DNA from: Nitrospinota bacterium
GTDB lineage: Bacteria > Nitrospinota > Nitrospinia > Nitrospinales > Nitrospinaceae
NCBI GenBank assembly: GCA_027298165.1
Contig: JAPUGN010000024.1
Location: 1 to 5,733 of the forward strand
Direction: 5' to 3'
Length of the DNA stretch: 5,733 nt
How positions within the stretch are numbered: position 1 is the stretch's first letter; each line of letters starts with the position of its first letter. The notes under the pieces are model-generated. The model searched no databases. It was not told where the DNA came from and saw only the letters and a list, made by a program, of their open reading frames with translations. This document shows, in pieces, positions 1 to 4,940 of this stretch. The translations under genes were made by a program, and so were the position numbers.

Positions 1-1
1 T

Positions 2-196
2 TCAGGTGATTTTAATACAGGGATTCGGACAAAAAATCCAGCCTTTTTTTTTGCCTTTTCTCCAGGTGATTTTTATCCAGTCCCCCTTCCGCTGGACCGG
101 CATCACCCGGGTCCCGCGGACCAGCCGGTTGCAGACTTCCCCCTTTTCATTCAAATGCACGGTATAGGTTTTGTCCAAATCCAGATATTCCGCCAT
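2..196 (-). CDS. Small SH3-like domain protein, 64 aa, probably cytoplasmic
   Basis: The product is a complete 64-residue protein starting at ATG 196. An in-frame TAA (205-203) lies just upstream, so no longer start is possible; the stop is TGA at 4-2. Residues about 9-58 read like a bacterial SH3 fold: a strand around YTVHL, a turn with RLVRGTRV, the typical KGDWIKITW strand at 38-45, and a GW pair at 52-53. It is basic and lysine-rich around 46-51. No signal peptide or membrane segment is present, which is unusual because most bacterial SH3b modules act on the cell wall or in the periplasm. Three cysteines (C22, C56, C60) include a CxxxC near the end. It follows the M48 peptidase gene after 13 bases with no clear ribosome binding site, so translation is probably coupled to that gene. 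The role is unknown; it might be a partner of the operon's other products. The SH3 assignment is by pattern only. Confidence 0.72.
   Translation of the reverse strand: MAEYLDLDKTYTVHLNEKGEVCNRLVRGTRVMPVQRKGDWIKITWRKGKKKGWIFCPNPCIKIT
3..80. repeat. Imperfect 18-base direct repeat, 60 bases apart, inside the SH3-like gene
   Basis: Positions 3-20 and 63-80 match at 16 of 18 bases (CAGGTGATTTT then A/T, AT, A/C, CAG). The spacing is exactly 20 codons. On the coding strand the copies encode CIKIT-stop and WIKITW, so the last residues of the protein repeat an internal beta strand. Confidence 0.6.
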
Positions 197-209
197 TTCA
201 CATTAAAAA

Positions 210-1304
210 TCATTGAGTTGACTTTTCGTCCGGTTGAATTTGAAGCGTTTTATCCCTGGGGTAAAGTCCTGGCCGGACCAATTTCAAAAACTGGCCCGGC
301 TGGAGCGTATCCTTCAGACGCATGCCATTCAGAATAGCAATCATCAGATCCTCCTTTTCGTCCCCCAGTTCCTTGAGGGCGATACTGGCAAACGTATCTC
401 CGGGCTGAACTTCATACACATCAATATGCTTCTTTTTGAAGTTTCTTCGATCTTTTTGATTGCTTTTCCCTCCGAAAGCCATGCCCTTGACATGGGCCAG
501 ATAGACCTTCCGATTTTGGATCACTTTCCGGTCGGCCCGGTTGATGATGGCCTGGGATAAACTGCTGGTTTTAATAATCCGCTCTTTGGTTTCCGGATGG
601 GTGGCCTGAAAACTGTGGTAAGCCTGGCCGGTCATCATTTCATGTTGGCGCAGATTGTTTAAAAAATTGACCATACTGCGCGGATCGTATCCCGCGTGGT
701 AGGCGGACAACAGGCCATGGGCATCGGACTCCAATTCCGCATCGCGTCCGTATCCCAGATTGATCTGGTTGAACATCTGTGACGACACCACCAGCCATTC
801 ACCCGCGTTTTTGGGATTGGCGATGGCGCCCCCGATGGCCAGAATCTGTGCGCCGATGGTCCGCACGATTTGTTTGGCTGCGTGATGCTGGGTGACGTGA
901 CCGATTTCGTGTCCCAGAATACCGGCCAGCTCCGCTTCGTTATTGATGATGGCCAGAATTCCTCGGGTGACGTAAATATATCCACCCGGCAGGGCGAATG
1001 CATTGATGTCCGAACTGTCGACGACCTTGAAGAAATACCTGTTGAACTCCCGGTCTGAAAGGTTGGACACCAGTTTCTGGCCGATATCATTCACATACAG
1101 TTGAAGACTTTTGTCCGGGTACAATCCGAATAAGGCGATGACCTCCCGGTCTGCCTCCTGACCCATGGCCAATTCGGTATCTTTGCTGATAAAGGGGACG
1201 GCCAGGGTGGCCTTGGGATGGAATAGAACAATTGAACCGGTAAGGAGGACAAAAATGCTTGCGCAGAGGACCCTGCGTTTAAAGGGACTCATAAAAGAAC
1301 TCAT
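210..1304 (-). CDS. Secreted M48-family zinc metallopeptidase (BepA/LoiP-like) with C-terminal LysM-like module
   Basis: This is a predicted periplasmic zinc endopeptidase of the M48 group that removes or repairs misassembled envelope proteins. Numbering is from ATG 1304 (364 aa). Residues 1-35 form a signal peptide: basic KRR, a hydrophobic core, and a likely cut after ATLA. The zinc site is HEIGH at 132-136, with the third ligand Glu190 and Asp194 in the AELESDAHG motif. A THPET segment at 235-239 corresponds to the conserved THP region seen in BepA. Residues about 296-341 (YEVQPGDTFASIA to PGQFLKLV) look like a LysM-type module, which could hold the enzyme near peptidoglycan; E. coli BepA has TPRs there instead. 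The start at 1304 was chosen because it follows the upstream stop by 4 bases and directly precedes the signal peptide. ATG 1292 is also possible. No good Shine-Dalgarno is seen, so coupling to the TPR gene is likely. Confidence 0.9.
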   Translation of the reverse strand: MSSFMSPFKRRVLCASIFVLLTGSIVLFHPKATLAVPFISKDTELAMGQEADREVIALFGLYPDKSLQLYVNDIGQKLVSNLSDREFNRYFFKVVDSSDINAFALPGGYIYVTRGILAIINNEAELAGILGHEIGHVTQHHAAKQIVRTIGAQILAIGGAIANPKNAGEWLVVSSQMFNQINLGYGRDAELESDAHGLLSAYHAGYDPRSMVNFLNNLRQHEMMTGQAYHSFQATHPETKERIIKTSSLSQAIINRADRKVIQNRKVYLAHVKGMAFGGKSNQKDRRNFKKKHIDVYEVQPGDTFASIALKELGDEKEDLMIAILNGMRLKDTLQPGQFLKLVRPGLYPRDKTLQIQPDEKSTQ

Positions 1305-1308
1305 GAAG

Positions 1309-1995
1309 TTATGCCGGACTTTCCAACCGTTTGAGCGAATAATTGACCCGGTCCAGGCCGACATGATCGGGAAACTTGTTTTGCATCTCACGCAAAATCA
1401 GTTCTGCATTTTTGGGATCGTTAAACAATTTATAACAGCGCGACAACCCCAGATAGGTATAGAATAGGGGAAACCCTCCCGGTTGTTCAATAATTTTTTT
1501 GTACTGGGCAATGGCTTGTTTGAAATCTTTTTGGGCTTCATAGGAATGAGCGGCCCCGGATTGGGCCAGAAAACTATTGAGGGTTCCCGGCCGGGCATGG
1601 TCCTGCACCATTATGAAAGACGCCAGAGCTTCATCGTATCGTTGGTTCAGGTATTGGGTGTCCGCCACCAGCAACCCGGCCCTTAATTTTTGATGGCCAT
1701 CCTTGAACTGCTGGAACAGCGAGTCCAATTGAGAAATCAGTTCGTCCCCGGATGAGTCCTTGCTCTCCTTCACTTTTTGGAGCATTTGAAAATAAAGCGA
1801 CTCCATTGCCAGGTCTTCCGCCTTTTGCTGATTGGACAGAAACAGGTATACCCCCCACACCAGGAACAAACCGACCACCACACTCAACAGGATAATTTTG
1901 TACCGGTCGATGAAAATAAGAAATTCATTACTGGTCGTCAGAAACTGATCCGGTTGTTTCAGGTCTTTTCTTGTTAATTTGGTTTCTTGAGACAT
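1309..1995 (-). CDS. Membrane-anchored TPR-like protein (YfgM-like), 228 aa
   Basis: The N-terminal 30 residues are polar and charged. One hydrophobic helix follows at about 33-53 (IILLSVVVGLFLVWGVYLFL), preceded by DRYK, so the N terminus is probably cytoplasmic and the rest periplasmic. From about 60 the chain is helical. TPR-like pairs lie near 103-136 (with YDEALASF), 141-172 (with FKQAIAQYKKIIE) and 177-209 (with CYKLFNDPKNAELIL). This architecture matches YfgM-type proteins, ancillary factors at the SecYEG translocon that interact with periplasmic chaperones. Here that role is inferred from fold and the neighbouring peptidase gene. The start is fixed: an in-frame TAA (2007-2005) lies only three codons upstream of ATG 1995, and no Shine-Dalgarno precedes it. 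It is the first gene of a three-gene minus-strand unit. Another function as a scaffold for the M48 enzyme is possible. Confidence 0.82.
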   Translation of the reverse strand: MSQETKLTRKDLKQPDQFLTTSNEFLIFIDRYKIILLSVVVGLFLVWGVYLFLSNQQKAEDLAMESLYFQMLQKVKESKDSSGDELISQLDSLFQQFKDGHQKLRAGLLVADTQYLNQRYDEALASFIMVQDHARPGTLNSFLAQSGAAHSYEAQKDFKQAIAQYKKIIEQPGGFPLFYTYLGLSRCYKLFNDPKNAELILREMQNKFPDHVGLDRVNYSLKRLESPA

Positions 1996-2043
1996 GATTG
2001 TGGATTATAATTTGAACCGGGAGCGGGAATAAACCTTTTTTTT
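1996..2043 (-). promoter_or_regulatory. Candidate promoter of the TPR/M48/SH3 operon, giving a leaderless or nearly leaderless transcript
   Basis: On the minus strand a perfect TATAAT lies at 2009-2004, with the ATG 8 bases further on at 1995. The predicted start of transcription is about 1997, within a few bases of the ATG. The -35 region at the usual spacing is poor (TTATTC at about 2032-2027). A run of eight A's at 2043-2036 sits where an UP element would, about -39 to -46. No experimental start site is known. Confidence 0.5.
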
Positions 2044-2107
2044 CAGTTGTCTGATTTAATCACAAAGATTTGCGGGGCACAAGGGCATTTGCATGCTCGA
2101 AATCAGG

Positions 2108-2165
2108 TAAAATAGATCCGAAGTCGTAAATTTTTGCATTTCCTGAATGCTCTCTGAATTATACC
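2108..2165 (+). promoter_or_regulatory. Weak candidate -10 elements for gpsA
   Basis: TAAAAT (2108-2113, five of six matches to TATAAT) would give a leader of roughly 60 bases. TATACC (2160-2165, four of six) would give a leader of about 7 bases. Neither has a recognisable -35 hexamer at 16-18 bases, so the choice between them is open. Confidence 0.22.
2136..2150. repeat. Short inverted repeat upstream of gpsA
   Basis: GCATT (2136-2140) and AATGC (2146-2150) form a perfect 5-base stem around a 5-base loop, 29 bases before the gpsA start. It is too short to be called a terminator. It could be an operator half-site pair or chance. Confidence 0.25.
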
Positions 2166-2178
2166 TTGTTGAAACTCT

Positions 2179-3201
2179 ATGATAAATCCATCTTTAGAGA
2201 TCGGAATCGTTGGCGCGGGTGGTTGGGGCACGGCGCTCTCGCTTCATTTAGCAGGAAAGGGACTCCGGGTTGACCTATGGGTCTATGAGGAAGACCTGTG
2301 CACCACCATGCAACAAGACCGGGAGAACCCAGTTTATCTTCCGGGCATTCCACTTCCCGGGGGTATCCGCCCCTCCAACTCTTTACAGGAAGTGGTGGTC
2401 GGCAAAAAAATTCTGGTTCTGGTGGTTCCGACTCACGTCCTGCGAAATACCCTTAATGCTTTAAAAGGATTTCTGGATCCGGACTGTCTGGTGATCAATG
2501 CCAGCAAAGGGATCGAAAATGAAACGCTTTTGCCGATCCATAAAATTATTCAGGAATCGATTCCGAATCCACTGGCCGCTTTGTCGGGACCGACCTTCGC
2601 CAAGGAAATCGCACAGGGCAAACCTTCGGCGATTGTTGCGGCGGCCTCTCGGCAGGAAACCGCCGAACGGGTCCAGTCTCTCTTCAATACGGACACACTG
2701 AAAGTGTTCACCAGCACCGATTTGATGGGAGTGGAACTGGGAGGTTCCCTCAAAAACGTCATCGCCATTGCCACTGGAATTTCGGACGGCCTGGGTTTGG
2801 GATTGAATACCCGTGCCGCCATCATCAACCGCGGCCTGGTGGAAATCACCCGCATTGGAACCACCATGGGGGCCCGGCCGGAAACCTTCATGGGGCTATC
2901 CGGTATGGGCGACCTGGTGCTGACCTGCACGGGAGACCTCAGCCGCAATCGAACGGTAGGCCTGAAACTGGGTCAGGGTTTGAAAATAAAAGAAATTACC
3001 GCCAGCATGAAAATGGTCGCCGAGGGAATACGCACCGTCACATCCGCTTACCAACTCAAAAACAAATTCGATATCCATGCGTCCATTATCGAGGAGACCT
3101 ACCAGGTCGTCCAGCAGGGCAAGTCTCCGCAAAAAGCCCTGCAGGCTTTAATGAACGTCGAGACCACCTCAGAATTTACCGGCATCAAAGGATTGGAATG
3201 A
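2179..3201 (+). CDS. gpsA: NAD(P)-dependent glycerol-3-phosphate dehydrogenase
   Basis: GpsA reduces dihydroxyacetone phosphate to sn-glycerol-3-phosphate, the backbone for phospholipid synthesis, in the cytoplasm. The 340-residue length is normal for the family. The N-terminal nucleotide-binding loop is GAGGWGTAL at 12-20. SGPTFAKEIA lies at 136-145. The helix ELGGSLKNVIAIATG at 187-201 carries the family's conserved catalytic lysine (K192). NTRAAIINRGLVE at 210-222 and GLSGMGDLVLTCTGDLSRNR at 239-258 form the substrate pocket of the all-helical C-terminal domain. No key residue appears to be missing. The start is secure because an in-frame TGA (2170-2172) precedes ATG 2179 by two codons. 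There is, however, no Shine-Dalgarno in front of it. The stop overlaps the larB start as ATGA, so the two genes are very probably cotranscribed and translationally coupled. Confidence 0.97.
   Translation: MINPSLEIGIVGAGGWGTALSLHLAGKGLRVDLWVYEEDLCTTMQQDRENPVYLPGIPLPGGIRPSNSLQEVVVGKKILVLVVPTHVLRNTLNALKGFLDPDCLVINASKGIENETLLPIHKIIQESIPNPLAALSGPTFAKEIAQGKPSAIVAAASRQETAERVQSLFNTDTLKVFTSTDLMGVELGGSLKNVIAIATGISDGLGLGLNTRAAIINRGLVEITRIGTTMGARPETFMGLSGMGDLVLTCTGDLSRNRTVGLKLGQGLKIKEITASMKMVAEGIRTVTSAYQLKNKFDIHASIIEETYQVVQQGKSPQKALQALMNVETTSEFTGIKGLE
3187..3192 (+). promoter_or_regulatory. Ribosome binding site of larB inside the gpsA 3' end
   Basis: AAAGGA lies 5 bases before ATG 3198 and within the last codons of gpsA. 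It supports the overlapping ATGA start of larB. It also contrasts with gpsA and the TPR gene, which have no comparable site. Confidence 0.6.
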
Positions 3202-3959
3202 ACCGCGAAGCCCTGCACCAATTGATCCAGGATCTCTACGACAAAAAAATCCAGCCGGAAGAGGCCTACCAGCGTCTAAAAAATCTGCCGTACGAAGATT
3301 TGGGGTTTGCAAAGGTGGACCACCATCGGTCTCTGCGCAACGGCATACCGGAGGTGATTTACTGCGAAGGCAAAACGCCGGAACAAATTCTGACTCTCAT
3401 CAACACCATGGCCCAGAGCGATATCCTGGCGACCCGTCTTTCGCCGGAGGTGTATGACCTTATCCAGTCCCGCTTGCCATCGGCGGCCGTTTACGATCCA
3501 GAAGGCCGGACACTGGCGATGGCCCAAGAACCCGGTCGGGAAAAGGTCGGGCACATTCTGATCCTCACCGCCGGGACCGCGGATATCCCCATCGCGGCGG
3601 AGGCGGTCACCACCGCCGAGTTGTGGGGAAGCCGGGTCGAAACCGTGTACGATGTAGGTGTGGCGGGAATTCACCGCCTGCTGGATAAAATGGACCGTTT
3701 ACGGGAGGCCCGGGTGATCGTTGTGGTGGCGGGAATGGACGGAGCCTTAGCCAGCGTCGTCGGCGGGCTGGTGGACTGCCCAGTCATCGCGGTACCCACC
3801 CGGGTCGGTTATGGCGCCGCGTTCGAGGGGCTGGCCGCCCTGCTCACCATGCTCAATGCCTGTGCCCCGGGAGTCTCGGTGGTCAATATTGATAACGGAT
3901 TCGGCGCCGGTTGCCTGGCCCACCGCATCAACCTTCTGGGCGAGCCTGAAGCGATTTGA
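3198..3959 (+). CDS. larB: LarB: pyridinium-3,5-biscarboxylic acid mononucleotide synthase (nickel-pincer cofactor synthesis)
   Basis: LarB carboxylates the pyridine ring of nicotinic acid adenine dinucleotide and cleaves off AMP. This is the first step towards the nickel-pincer nucleotide cofactor of LarA-type racemases; LarE and LarC complete it. The length is 253 aa, as usual. The N-terminal part has DHHRSLRNGIPEVIYCEGKTPEQ at 41-63 (conserved R47 and PEVIY). The C-terminal part is a PurE/AIRC-like domain with TAGTADIPIAAEA at 124-136, YDVGVAGIHRLL at 151-162, VVVAGMDGALASVVGG at 175-190, PVIAVPTRVGYGAAFEGLAALL at 195-216, and NACAPGVSVVNIDNGFGAG at 220-238. Cys222 fits the catalytic cysteine described for L. 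plantarum LarB, recalled and not aligned. The common GMEGALP segment reads GMDGALA here. No larA, larC or larE is in the window. The 3' end overlaps the convergent gene by 32 bases. Confidence 0.95.
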   Translation: MNREALHQLIQDLYDKKIQPEEAYQRLKNLPYEDLGFAKVDHHRSLRNGIPEVIYCEGKTPEQILTLINTMAQSDILATRLSPEVYDLIQSRLPSAAVYDPEGRTLAMAQEPGREKVGHILILTAGTADIPIAAEAVTTAELWGSRVETVYDVGVAGIHRLLDKMDRLREARVIVVVAGMDGALASVVGGLVDCPVIAVPTRVGYGAAFEGLAALLTMLNACAPGVSVVNIDNGFGAGCLAHRINLLGEPEAI

Positions 3960-4926
3960 GCAGGTGTTTCATCCCTTCCTCAGGGGAAATCACCGCTTTG
4001 TAATTAAAATCCTTCCTGGCCCTGTTAATGTCAAAATTATGCGAGGTCGCCAACTGCGCCGCCAGGAAACGGGTCATCCGGGGTTCGCCGGGCAGACCGA
4101 AAACCCGGTATACCCCTTCCAATATCCAGCCTAATTTCTTTGCCATTCCATACGAAATGCTCCGGGTCACCGGGGGGATACCCATGGAATCCAGCAAGTG
4201 GTTGATCCAGTTCCACAACACCACCGGTTCGCCATCGCTGAGGAAATAACAGCGTCCCGCCACCGGAGAACCTTCCTCAAGGGCCTGCCAGGCGAGGATA
4301 TGACCTTCCACGGCATTGTCGATATAAATAATATCCACCCGGTTGTCGCCCTCCCCCACCCGGACCAATTGACCCTTTCGGGCCCGCTCGATGATTCGTG
4401 GGACCAGATGGGGGTCGCCCGGGCCCCAGATCAAATGCGGCCGTAAGGCAACCGTCAGCAATCCCTGCCGGCCATTGGCGGCGAGGACTGCCTGCTCCGC
4501 CAGGGCCTTGGTCTCCGGATAATCGGACAAGTAGCGGGAGGGGTAAGGAACGGTTTCGTCCACCTGTTCCATATCGCTCTGATTGAAAATCACACTGGGA
4601 GAACTGGTGAACACCAGTTTCCGAACCCCATGTTCGTGGCACCCATCGATCACGTGGCGGGTGCCGGCCACATTGATCTGATGGAAATCGTTTCTCTTGC
4701 CCCAGATGCCAGCGATAGCCCCGGCATGAAATACGGTGTCCTGTCCGCGGCAGGCTTCGGCAATGGCTTGAGAGTCCCGCAAGTCGGCTTGAATGGGGAT
4801 GATCGAGTCGGGAAGATCAGGGTAACGGCGGCGTCCCAACACCGAAACATGGTGACCTAACTCCAGCAGACGGCGGGCCAGCGCTCCTCCCAGAAAACCG
4901 CCGCCTCCGGTTACCAGAACATTCAT
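3928..4926 (-). CDS. NAD(P)-dependent extended SDR / 3-beta-HSD family reductase, OleD-like
   Basis: The product is 332 aa from ATG 4926, a typical length. The Rossmann loop GGGGFLG lies at 7-13, an acidic ADLRD segment at 47-51, TSSPSV at 107-112, and the catalytic pair Tyr136/Lys140 in YPETK. It continues with LRPHLIWGPGDPHLVPR at 161-177, VGEGDNRVDIIYIDNA at 190-205, a GEPRMTRF loop at 280-287, and a C-terminal RARKDFNY. This pattern resembles OleD, the 2-alkyl-3-oxoalkanoate reductase of long-chain olefin synthesis, and sterol-4-carboxylate 3-dehydrogenases (NSDHL) as recalled. Substrate cannot be fixed from sequence. No oleA, oleB or oleC is visible. It follows tsaD after 14 bases with a GGAA at 4939-4936 nine bases before the ATG. 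The start at 4926 is chosen because the fold begins at MNVLVTGG; ATG 4986 would add 20 unrelated residues overlapping tsaD. Confidence 0.88.
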   Translation of the reverse strand: MNVLVTGGGGFLGGALARRLLELGHHVSVLGRRRYPDLPDSIIPIQADLRDSQAIAEACRGQDTVFHAGAIAGIWGKRNDFHQINVAGTRHVIDGCHEHGVRKLVFTSSPSVIFNQSDMEQVDETVPYPSRYLSDYPETKALAEQAVLAANGRQGLLTVALRPHLIWGPGDPHLVPRIIERARKGQLVRVGEGDNRVDIIYIDNAVEGHILAWQALEEGSPVAGRCYFLSDGEPVVLWNWINHLLDSMGIPPVTRSISYGMAKKLGWILEGVYRVFGLPGEPRMTRFLAAQLATSHNFDINRARKDFNYKAVISPEEGMKHLLKSLQARPEG

Positions 4927-4935
4927 AAAACGCTT

Positions 4936-4939
4936 TTCC
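4936..4939 (-). promoter_or_regulatory. Ribosome binding site of the OleD-like gene in the tsaD gap
   Basis: GGAA on the minus strand sits just after the tsaD stop (TAA 4943-4941) and nine bases ahead of ATG 4926. It supports the 4926 start rather than 4986 and reinitiation within a tsaD operon. Confidence 0.45.
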
Positions 4940-4940
4940 G

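Larger units (their letters stand above)
1996..2178. promoter_or_regulatory. Divergent intergenic control region between the TPR gene and gpsA
   Basis: This 183-base, AT-richer gap is the only real non-coding stretch in the window and must carry both divergent promoters. TTTGC recurs at 2069-2073, 2088-2092 and 2133-2137, the last two extended to TTTGCAT. A short perfect hairpin, GCATT/AATGC, lies at 2136-2140 and 2146-2150. For gpsA the candidate -10 elements are TAAAAT at 2108-2113 and TATACC at 2160-2165; neither has a convincing -35 partner. No small ORF, tRNA or riboswitch was recognised. Confidence 0.6.

Noticed and set aside
659..1090. 143-residue minus-strand frame within the M48 gene
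   Set aside because: It is a shifted-frame shadow of the conserved peptidase, with arginine, tryptophan and serine-rich low-quality sequence and no recognisable domain.
210..1391. Longer M48 reading frame starting at GTG 1391
   Set aside because: It adds 29 residues antagonistic to a signal peptide and overlaps the TPR gene by over 80 bases. ATG 1304 directly precedes the signal peptide and follows the upstream stop.
2036..2043. T8 run as a rho-independent terminator on the plus strand
   Set aside because: No GC-rich stem lies before it, and no plus-strand gene ends there. It better fits an A-tract upstream of the minus-strand promoter.
3918..3941. GCCCA/TGGGC inverted repeat near the convergent gene ends as a bidirectional terminator
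   Set aside because: The stem is only 5 bases with a 14-base loop, inside coding sequence, and no T-run follows.
4277..4642. 121-residue antisense-frame ORF and other plus-strand ORFs inside the OleD-like and tsaD genes
   Set aside because: They arise from the high GC of these genes, have glycine, proline and arginine-rich composition, no start signals and no known motifs.
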